Assembly: GCA_031275145.1 (NCBI GenBank)
Contig: JAISPE010000007.1
Location: forward strand, 1 to 5,309
Reading direction: 5' to 3'
Length of the DNA stretch: 5,309 nt
Source: Prevotellaceae bacterium
Lineage (GTDB): Bacteria; Bacteroidota; Bacteroidia; Bacteroidales; UBA932
Part shown: positions 1-5,309 of the stretch, one piece after another
How positions within the stretch are numbered: position 1 is the first letter of the stretch
How the letters are laid out: every line of letters begins with the position of its first letter
Made by a program: the position numbers and the translations under genes
Notes under the pieces: generated by a model
Told to the model about the DNA's origin: nothing
What the model saw: only the letters and a program-made list of their open reading frames with translations
Database searches by the model: none

Positions 1-69
1 CGACAAAGGGAATCGTCACGCCTCGACAAAGGGAATCGTCACGTCACGACAAAGGGAATCGTCGAGGCT
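1..69. repeat. 23-bp tandem repeat, three copies, cut by left window edge
   Basis: Three head-to-tail units begin at 1, 24 and 47, an exact 23-bp period. Units 1 and 2 share the 20-bp core CGACAAAGGGAATCGTCACG and differ only in the last three bases (CCT versus TCA). Unit 3 keeps the first 17 bases (47-63) and then diverges (GAGGCT). A fourth unit would begin at 70, where only CGAC is retained. The period is not a multiple of three, which argues against a repeated peptide. There are no variable spacers, so this is not a CRISPR array. The window starts on a unit boundary, so more copies may lie upstream. Its function is unknown; it could be a simple minisatellite or a protein-binding iteron-like array. 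Confidence 0.9.
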
Positions 70-334
70 CGACGCTGTATCACAGTCATGTTAATAAAAA
101 ATAAATTTTGCAGTATGTATGATGCTCTTTGCAGCATTCGGCTTTGTCGTCTGCGACAAAGAATAAGAGAACAGATGGAACAATCAAAACGACTAATGGG
201 GCTTCCGGGAAATAAAAGTCGCAATTACTTTTTGTCCTGTTTACATTATTTAACAGCCCCGCCCGCATGGATGTGTTATACCTTATTATTCTATTGTATG
301 CTGAAAGAAATTCTGCGTATTTGGGATTTTTATA
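70..334. other. Non-coding stretch with small hairpins, no supported gene
   Basis: I find no convincing gene here. The + strand frame that is open from position 1 to the TAA at 349-351 translates to a Cys/Arg-rich string with no domain-like pattern, and it passes through the tandem repeat. Minus-strand frames at 39-224 and 86-268 have no promoter or ribosome-binding support. Visible structure consists of a 5-bp hairpin at 122-137 (ATGCT/AGCAT), the stronger 8-bp hairpin at 142-161, an outer 5-bp pairing CTCTT (125-129) with AAGAG (165-169) that could enclose the latter, and a weak 6-bp A/T hairpin at 214-232. None is followed by a T-tract long enough to call a terminator. Confidence 0.6.
142..161. 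repeat. Perfect 8-bp hairpin built from the tandem-repeat core
   Basis: CTTTGTCG (142-149), loop TCTG, CGACAAAG (154-161) is a perfect inverted repeat. The right arm is identical to the first eight bases of the 23-bp repeat unit at 1, 24 and 47. The left arm lies in ATTCGGCTTTGTCG (136-149), which resembles the reverse complement of the repeat (ATTCCCTTTGTCG) with one extra base. So a degenerate inverted copy sits next to a truncated direct copy. There is no T-tract after either arm, so intrinsic termination is unlikely. It could be a decayed repeat remnant or a structured RNA or protein site. Confidence 0.75.
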
Positions 335-342
335 TAATTTTG
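312..342 (+). promoter_or_regulatory. Candidate Bacteroidota promoter for the HAMP protein-trkH pair
   Basis: TAATTTTG at 335-342 is an exact match to the Bacteroidota -7 element TAnnTTTG. The upstream element is poor: TTCTG at 311-315 is the only TTTG-like sequence at about the right distance. Transcription would start near 347-350, just before the ATGs at 358 and 367. This is a pattern match, not an experiment. Confidence 0.5.
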
Positions 343-357
343 CGCCGGTAATTTGTC

Positions 358-1158
358 ATGTACTTTATGGGCATCAGGAAAAAGATTTTTTTGGGATTTA
401 TTATTATAGGTTTAATACTGTTCACGTCCGGGATGATAAGTTTATTTCAGTTAATGCGGATAGAAAAGACCGTATCCGGTCTGAATGTGAACAATATCCG
501 CAGTATCGAAGCTTCAGGGAAAATATTTGACGAGGCTAAAAAACAGACATGGAAGATACTCGACATAATGCACAACAATTCACAGAACGGGGAAGCAAGG
601 ATTATTTTTAATGACACATTATACAGGTCCTGTCTTGATTTCATTCTGCAAAATATCACGATACCGGAGGAAAAGAAAATGTTCGACATCTTGCAGGCTA
701 ATTATCAGTTATTCAAACATCAGACAGTCTTGCTTGATTCGGTATTCCTGTCGGGAAACGTCACGGAACGCAACGAATGGCTCAATACCAAATATCGTCC
801 TGTTTACGAATCGTTTATTAAAGCGGCGCACGATTTGGAGATATTCAATCAGAATACCATGCTGAAAAACTCCACCGAGCTTGAAGCCAATTTCTACAGA
901 CTGGTAACTCCTCTTATAGTTGCTCTTGCCATTGGCCTGTTTCTTGTCATACTCTTCAATTATTTCATCAACATCTATTTCATCAATCCGATACTGAAAA
1001 TAATCGCGGGGCTAAAGGAATATTCCGAAAACAAACAGCCTTACAATGTGAAAATAGACACCCGGGATGAAATATACGAGTTGAACAGGGAAATCAAATC
1101 GCTGATTTCGCACACGAAACAAAAAGAATCTGTGGGAGTTTACAATTTTAACAAATAA
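358..1158 (+). CDS. Chemoreceptor-like membrane protein with HAMP domain and no output domain
   Basis: This 266-residue inner-membrane protein has the input half of a chemoreceptor or sensor kinase. A short basic N-terminus (IRKK) precedes TM1 at about residues 8-31. A helical extracytoplasmic region of about 150 residues follows and resembles the four-helix-bundle sensor domain of MCP-type proteins. TM2 is at about 183-206 and a HAMP domain at about 207-255, with the typical Pro (P211) and the DEIYELNREI segment (237-246). The protein stops about ten residues after HAMP, so there is no kinase, methyl-accepting or cyclase module. The next gene begins 11 bp later, which leaves no room for a frameshifted remainder. 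An in-frame TAA at 349-351 bounds the start. ATG 358 is the longest option, but ATG 367 (MGIRKK) gives a more normal leader from the promoter near 340. Close coupling to trkH suggests a shared transcript and perhaps a role in potassium uptake, but that is inference. The ligand is unknown. Confidence 0.85.
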   Translation: MYFMGIRKKIFLGFIIIGLILFTSGMISLFQLMRIEKTVSGLNVNNIRSIEASGKIFDEAKKQTWKILDIMHNNSQNGEARIIFNDTLYRSCLDFILQNITIPEEKKMFDILQANYQLFKHQTVLLDSVFLSGNVTERNEWLNTKYRPVYESFIKAAHDLEIFNQNTMLKNSTELEANFYRLVTPLIVALAIGLFLVILFNYFINIYFINPILKIIAGLKEYSENKQPYNVKIDTRDEIYELNREIKSLISHTKQKESVGVYNFNK

Positions 1159-1169
1159 TGTGATATGAC

Positions 1170-2609
1170 GTGAGGTTAAGTGTAATTCTACGGTATGGCG
1201 GATTTATCTTGCTGATAAACTCTGTTTTTATGCTGCTGGCAATGATCATATCGCTTTGCAGCGAAGGGGATAGCGCCTATTTTGCCTTTTTCCTGAGTTT
1301 TTTCATTTCCGTAACGGTTGGAGCTTTTCCGCTGATATTTATCCCGCACGATTCGTATATCAATATACGTGAAGTCTACGGGATTCTGATTGTTTCATGG
1401 GCGACCGTATGTCTGTTCGGAGTTTTGCCGTACATAATGTGGGGCGGAGAATTTTCGATTATAAATGCGTGGTTTGAAAGCGTATCCGGATACACAACCA
1501 CAGGAGCGACGATTTTAAATTCGCCCGAAGATCTGCCGAACAGCATTCTGTTTTTCCGTTCGTGTACCCAGTGGATGGGCGGAGTAGGAGTGGTTCTGTT
1601 CGCCATGCTGCTTGCTCCGGCAATGAGAATGAACAAGACACGGTTGTCGCAGGCCGAAATTTCCACTTTGGCAAAAGAAAATTTCATATACAAAACACAG
1701 GAGATAATCACCATCATACTGTCGGTATATCTGGGGGCGACACTGCTGTGTTTCCTGCTGTGCAAAGCCGCCGGAATGAACTGGTTCGAAGCTATTAACC
1801 ATGCATTTTCGACTGTCTCCACAGGCGGGTTTTCGACTAAAAACACAAGCATAGCCGCATTCGACAGCACGTGGATATACATTATTACGATCATATTTAT
1901 GCTCACATCCTCAATACATTTCGGTCTGTTATATTCTGCGGTGAGCGGTAATGCCGGCAAACTGTTCAAATCTCCCGTTATCCGTTATTTTTTCCTGTCG
2001 GTTATGGCGGGTATATTTTCAGTATCTGTAAATTTATGGCTGACAGACCGGTTTGACAGCTTTTGGGATTCTTTACTGCATGGAGCATTTCAGGTTGTTT
2101 CGTACACTACCACAACGGGATATGCTTCATTCGATTCTTCGATACTGCCGTCGTTCTCAATTATTGTCATTGTGTTTTTCGCACTCCAGAGCGGCTGTGC
2201 AGGCTCGACAAACGGAGGAATAAAAGTGGACAGGATATACATATTTTTCCAAACCCTTAAAGTACAGATAAGGAAGCAACAGCATCCCAAAGCGATTATA
2301 CCTGTCAAAGTCGGGAAAAACGCTGTCGATGAGGATATCGTTAACTCGGTATTGCTGTTCATACTTCTTTTTCTGTTTATACAGTTCATCGCTACGGTAA
2401 TATTGACGGCAATGGGATATGATTTGCTGTCGGCGTTTTCCGCAGTTCTGGCCTCGCTGACCAATGTCGGCGCCGGATTCGGCGATTTCAGTTCGCTGGG
2501 AAACTACGACTCGCTGGCGTCGTTCGGAAAAATCCTTATGACAGTACTTATGATAACCGGACGTCTGGAAATATACGGATTGATACTCTTTTTTTATATA
2601 AGGAAATAA
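1170..2609 (+). CDS. trkH: Potassium uptake protein TrkH (Trk/Ktr channel subunit)
   Basis: This is the membrane pore subunit of a Trk-type K+ uptake system, 479 residues and full length for the family. Four membrane-pore-membrane repeats are visible, each with a filter sequence: SGYTTTGAT (106-114), STVSTGGFS (214-222), SYTTTTGYAS (311-320) and TNVGAGFGD (431-439). The central filter glycines are G112, G219, G317 and G434. The conserved loop SGCAGSTNGGIK (341-352) and the C-terminal GRLEIYGLILFF (464-475) are also TrkH hallmarks. The start is GTG at 1170: an in-frame TGA at 1161-1163 blocks extension, and the resulting N-terminus (RLSVILRYGG, then TM1) matches family architecture. It follows the HAMP protein by 11 bp and is probably co-transcribed with it. 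TrkH normally works with the cytosolic NAD/ATP-binding TrkA gate, and no trkA lies in this window. An 87-bp gap separates it from rpsO, with no clear terminator hairpin. Confidence 0.96.
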   Translation: MRLSVILRYGGFILLINSVFMLLAMIISLCSEGDSAYFAFFLSFFISVTVGAFPLIFIPHDSYINIREVYGILIVSWATVCLFGVLPYIMWGGEFSIINAWFESVSGYTTTGATILNSPEDLPNSILFFRSCTQWMGGVGVVLFAMLLAPAMRMNKTRLSQAEISTLAKENFIYKTQEIITIILSVYLGATLLCFLLCKAAGMNWFEAINHAFSTVSTGGFSTKNTSIAAFDSTWIYIITIIFMLTSSIHFGLLYSAVSGNAGKLFKSPVIRYFFLSVMAGIFSVSVNLWLTDRFDSFWDSLLHGAFQVVSYTTTTGYASFDSSILPSFSIIVIVFFALQSGCAGSTNGGIKVDRIYIFFQTLKVQIRKQQHPKAIIPVKVGKNAVDEDIVNSVLLFILLFLFIQFIATVILTAMGYDLLSAFSAVLASLTNVGAGFGDFSSLGNYDSLASFGKILMTVLMITGRLEIYGLILFFYIRK

Positions 2610-2634
2610 GACGGTTAAAATATTTTTTCATTTT

Positions 2635-2668
2635 TTTGCACGCAATTAAAAAAAAAGATATACCTTTG
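2635..2668 (+). promoter_or_regulatory. Bacteroidota-type promoter of rpsO
   Basis: TTTG at 2635-2638 and TACCTTTG at 2661-2668 match the -33 (TTTG) and -7 (TAnnTTTG) elements exactly. Their starts lie 26 bp apart, as the element names imply. The spacer is A-rich. Transcription should begin around 2673-2676, giving a leader of only about 20-25 nt before the rpsO ATG at 2697. This site is one of the main reasons for assigning the window to Bacteroidota. Confidence 0.85.
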
Positions 2669-2696
2669 CGCCCAAAATTTCTTAAATAGTAATACA

Positions 2697-2969
2697 ATGA
2701 ATTATTTAACAGCAGAAAAGAAACAAGAAATTTTCAAAGGTTACGGAAAGTCTAATACGGACACCGGCTCTCCCGAGAGCCAGATTGCTCTATTTTCCTA
2801 CCGTATCAGCCATTTGACGGAGCACTTAAAGGTCAATAAAAAAGACCATAACACCGAACGCTCCCTGTTGCGCCTCGTCGGTAAAAGACGGCGTTTGCTT
2901 GATTATTTAAAGCAGGTTGATATCGAAAGGTACAGGAATATAGTAAAAGCATTGAATCTTCGAAAATAA
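2697..2969 (+). CDS. rpsO: Small ribosomal subunit protein S15
   Basis: This 90-residue protein is the usual length for S15, a primary binding protein of the 16S rRNA central domain that helps assemble the 30S platform and contacts the 23S rRNA. The diagnostic DTGSPESQIALFSYRISHLTEHLK stretch spans residues 22-45. The KKDHNTERSLLRLVGKRRR segment spans 48-66, followed by LLDYLK (67-72), and the basic tail ends LNLRK. The conserved D22-T23-G24-S25 and H51 rRNA-binding positions are present. The ATG at 2697 gives the standard N-terminus and lies about 25 nt after the predicted transcription start. No Shine-Dalgarno sequence is seen; the leader is AT-rich (TAGTAATACA before ATG). The order rpsO then pnp is widely conserved in bacteria. 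The gene has its own promoter and a strong terminator behind it. Confidence 0.98.
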   Translation: MNYLTAEKKQEIFKGYGKSNTDTGSPESQIALFSYRISHLTEHLKVNKKDHNTERSLLRLVGKRRRLLDYLKQVDIERYRNIVKALNLRK

Positions 2970-2980
2970 AAAAACTGTGC

Positions 2981-3020
2981 AAGAAGGTAATACACCATGT
3001 GGTTACCTTCTTTTTTATTT
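2981..3020 (+). terminator. Intrinsic terminator after rpsO
   Basis: A perfect 10-bp stem, AAGAAGGTAA (2981-2990) with TTACCTTCTT (3003-3012), encloses a 12-nt loop and runs into a T-rich tract (six T at 3011-3016, then ATTT). It starts 11 bp after the rpsO stop. The T-tract directly follows the stem only on the + strand. Some readthrough into pnp may occur, as in other rpsO-pnp pairs, but that cannot be seen here. Confidence 0.92.
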
Positions 3021-3116
3021 CACGCTAACTTAAAATTCAACTTGAAAAATATAATGTAATCGAATAAAAAAATATACTGTCAGAATTATAAATTAAAATA
3101 GAAAATTGAAATAGAA

Positions 3117-5309
3117 ATGAATATCATTAAAAAAACAATCGTATTGAAAGATGGCCGGGAAATAGAAATAGAAACCGGCAAGCTGGCGAAACAGGCAGAC
3201 GGTTCTGTCGTAGTAAAAATGGGTAAAACAATGCTACTGGCCGCAGTCACCTGCGCAAAAGAGGCAAAACCTGATGTGGATTTTATGCCATTGCAGGTTG
3301 AATATAAGGAAAAATATGCCGCATCGGGACGTTTCCCGGGAGGATTTCTGAAAAGGGAAGCACGGCCTTCCGACAACGAAATACTTACTTCCAGACTGGT
3401 AGACCGGGCCTTGCGCCCTCTGTTTCCCGACGATTTTCATGCCGAAGTTTTTGTCACCATCAATCTGATTTCTGCCGACAAGGATATCATGCCCGACGCT
3501 CTGGCAGGTCTGGCCGCTTCGGCTGCCCTCTCTGTCTCGGATATCCCGTTCAACGGACCGATTTCGGAAGTACGGGTAGCCCGTGTCGATGGCGAATTTG
3601 TGACGAATCCGAATTTTTCACAGTTAGAAAGTGCAGACATTGACATCATGGTAGGCGCAACTCTGGACAATATCATGATGGTGGAGGGAGAAATGAAGGA
3701 AACCTCGGAACGCGACATGCTCGATGCCATAAAGTTTGCGCACGAAGAAATAAAAAAACACTGTCAGGTTCAGCTTGAACTTCAGGAAGAAGCGGGTAAA
3801 ACAGTTAAACGGGAATACTGCCACGAAGAAAACGACGAAGAACTGAGAAAAGCGGTGGATGAATTCTGTTACGAACGCTGTTACCAAATCGCAAAATCGG
3901 GCACAGGCAAACACGAACGTACCGACGCTTTCGAAAATCTGGTGAATGAGTTTATCGAAACCGTTCCCGAAGAGGAACGCGAAGAAAAAACACCCATGAT
4001 TATGCGTTATTATCACGATGTTGAAAAACGGGCGATGCGCAGAATGATACTCGACGAAGGTGTCCGCTTAGACGGACGTTCGACTACGGAAATACGTCCG
4101 ATATGGAGCGAAATCGATTATTTGCCGGCAGTACACGGATCGGCTATTTTTACGCGCGGCGAAACCCAGTCGCTTACATCCGTTACTCTCGGAACTAAAC
4201 TGGACGAGAAACAGGTCGATGAAGTACTTGTACAGGGCTCGGAACAGTTTGTATTACACTATAATTTTCCTCCTTTCTCGACAGGGGAAGCAAAGCCGGT
4301 AAGAAGTACAGGCCGGCGGGAGATAGGACACGGAAATCTGGCTCTCCGCGCGCTCAAACCCATGGTGCCTGTCGGCGAGGACAATCCTTATGCTATACGC
4401 GTTGTGTCTGATATTTTGGAATCTAACGGTTCGTCATCCATGGCTACTGTCTGTGCCGGTACGCTGGCGCTTATGGATGCGGGAGTACAGCTGAAAAAAC
4501 CCGTATCCGGTATAGCTATGGGGCTGATATCGGAAAACAAGGCAAGCCGGTATGCTATCCTGTCCGATATTCTTGGCGATGAAGACCATCTGGGCGATAT
4601 GGATTTCAAGGTAACCGGAACGAAAGACGGTATAACGGCAACACAGATGGATATTAAGGTAGACGGTCTGTCGTACGAAATTCTGGAAGAAGCGCTGGAA
4701 CAGGCTAAAAAAGGCCGTTTACACATACTTGGCGAAATGATGAAGACCATGTCCGAACCGAGAGAAGACTATAAACCGTTCGTGCCGCGTATAAAACAGA
4801 TAGTTATTCCGGCAGATACTATCGGCGCCGTTATCGGCCCGGGCGGAAAGGTAATACAGGAAATCCAGAAACTTACAGGCTCGACAATCACTATTACCGA
4901 AAAAGACGGAAAGGGATTTGTCGATGTATTTGCTCCGGACAAAGAAGTTATCGACGATGCTATTGCAAGAATCAAAATCATTGCTTTCGGCCCCGAACCC
5001 GGAACGGTATACAGAGGAAAAGTCAGGGCAATACACAGCTATGGCGCATTCGTGGAAATTCTTCCCGGAAAGGACGGATTACTGCATATCTCCGAAATCG
5101 ACTGGAAACGACTGGACAGTGTGGAAGAGGTTCTGAAAGAAGGAGACGAGGTCGATGTCAAACTCTTGGAAATAGAAGAGAAAACCGGTAAACTGAGACT
5201 GTCAAGACGCGCTCTGATGCCAAAACCGGAAGGATATGTGGAACCCGCCCATACCGAACGTAAACCGGACAGACCGGGCGGAAGAGACAGATCCGATAAG
5301 GGAGACAGA
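3117..5309 (+). CDS. pnp: Polynucleotide phosphorylase (PNPase), 3' end cut by window
   Basis: PNPase is a phosphate-dependent 3'-5' exoribonuclease that releases nucleoside diphosphates; it normally acts as a ring-shaped trimer in mRNA decay. The frame is open for 731 codons to the window edge with no stop. The first RNase PH-like domain spans about residues 1-220 and includes GRFPGGFLKRE (71-81), equivalent to the RNA-gripping FFRR loop. An acidic helical linker spans about 221-305. The second, catalytic RNase PH domain spans about 310-545, with phosphate-binding NGSSSM (437-442) and D490, D496 and K498 in GDEDHLGDMDFK (487-498), matching the E. coli active-site trio. A KH domain follows (GPGG loop 574-577), then an S1 domain (about 628-697). 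The charged tail PDRPGGRDRSDKGDR suggests only a short C-terminus is missing. ATG 3117 is supported by an in-frame TAG at 3099-3101. No Shine-Dalgarno is visible; the leader is A-rich. No exact TAnnTTTG promoter was found in the 147-bp gap after rpsO. Confidence 0.97.
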   Translation, partial: MNIIKKTIVLKDGREIEIETGKLAKQADGSVVVKMGKTMLLAAVTCAKEAKPDVDFMPLQVEYKEKYAASGRFPGGFLKREARPSDNEILTSRLVDRALRPLFPDDFHAEVFVTINLISADKDIMPDALAGLAASAALSVSDIPFNGPISEVRVARVDGEFVTNPNFSQLESADIDIMVGATLDNIMMVEGEMKETSERDMLDAIKFAHEEIKKHCQVQLELQEEAGKTVKREYCHEENDEELRKAVDEFCYERCYQIAKSGTGKHERTDAFENLVNEFIETVPEEEREEKTPMIMRYYHDVEKRAMRRMILDEGVRLDGRSTTEIRPIWSEIDYLPAVHGSAIFTRGETQSLTSVTLGTKLDEKQVDEVLVQGSEQFVLHYNFPPFSTGEAKPVRSTGRREIGHGNLALRALKPMVPVGEDNPYAIRVVSDILESNGSSSMATVCAGTLALMDAGVQLKKPVSGIAMGLISENKASRYAILSDILGDEDHLGDMDFKVTGTKDGITATQMDIKVDGLSYEILEEALEQAKKGRLHILGEMMKTMSEPREDYKPFVPRIKQIVIPADTIGAVIGPGGKVIQEIQKLTGSTITITEKDGKGFVDVFAPDKEVIDDAIARIKIIAFGPEPGTVYRGKVRAIHSYGAFVEILPGKDGLLHISEIDWKRLDSVEEVLKEGDEVDVKLLEIEEKTGKLRLSRRALMPKPEGYVEPAHTERKPDRPGGRDRSDKGDR

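Noticed and set aside
1..69. CRISPR array
   Set aside because: The units are contiguous with at most a few variable bases; there are no spacers of 25-40 bp and no cas genes.
214..232. AAAAGT/ACTTTT hairpin as a terminator
   Set aside because: The stem is only 6 bp and nearly all A/T, and the T-run is part of the stem rather than following it.
86..268. 60-residue minus-strand reading frame with a hydrophobic stretch
   Set aside because: No TAnnTTTG element was found on the minus strand upstream, and it overlaps the 142-161 hairpin. Kept only as a possibility for a protein search.
88..351. 87-residue + strand reading frame as a gene
   Set aside because: The translation is rich in Cys, Arg and Leu without a recognisable pattern, has no promoter or ribosome-binding signal, and overlaps the hairpins and the promoter of the next gene.
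1376..1969. Long minus-strand reading frame (197 residues) inside trkH
   Set aside because: It is the antisense shadow of a clear TrkH coding region, with no family features of its own.
2203..2217. Extra copy of the 23-bp repeat core (GGCTCGACAAACGGA)
   Set aside because: It matches only about eight bases and encodes the conserved GSTNGG loop of TrkH, so the similarity is coincidental.
3624..4016. Minus-strand reading frame rich in Phe inside pnp
   Set aside because: The Phe runs are the antisense of Glu and Lys codons (GAA/AAA) in the PNPase linker; it is an obvious shadow.

Overview
The window looks like chromosomal housekeeping DNA from a Bacteroidota organism, most likely of the order Bacteroidales. 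Two sequences fit the phylum's promoter pattern (-33 TTTG, -7 TAnnTTTG): an excellent one before rpsO, and a second before the first gene with a good -7 and a poor -33. No gene has a convincing Shine-Dalgarno sequence; starts are instead preceded by A-rich leaders, which is also usual in this phylum. The protein families fit, but genus cannot be decided from the sequence alone.

Layout, all genes on the + strand. Positions 1-357 hold no convincing gene. They start inside a 23-bp tandem repeat (three copies, cut by the window edge) and continue with small hairpins, one of which carries the repeat's first eight bases in both orientations. Next is a membrane protein of about 266 residues with the N-terminal half of a chemoreceptor or sensor kinase (TM, extracytoplasmic helical domain, TM, HAMP) but no output domain. 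Only 11 bp later comes a complete TrkH-type potassium channel subunit (GTG start). The two probably form one transcript from a promoter near 340. A separate promoter then drives rpsO (ribosomal protein S15), followed by a strong intrinsic terminator. The last gene is pnp (polynucleotide phosphorylase), which is open to the window end and lacks only its stop and probably a short C-terminal tail.

Functionally there are two blocks: a membrane potassium-uptake pair (possible sensor plus TrkH, with no trkA visible here) and the widely conserved rpsO-pnp pair linking translation and RNA turnover. No CRISPR array, tRNA, rRNA, transposase, toxin-antitoxin or defence gene is visible. The points most worth a second look are the repeat/hairpin region at the left edge and the output-less HAMP protein next to trkH. 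I do not see clear evidence of a wholly new system.
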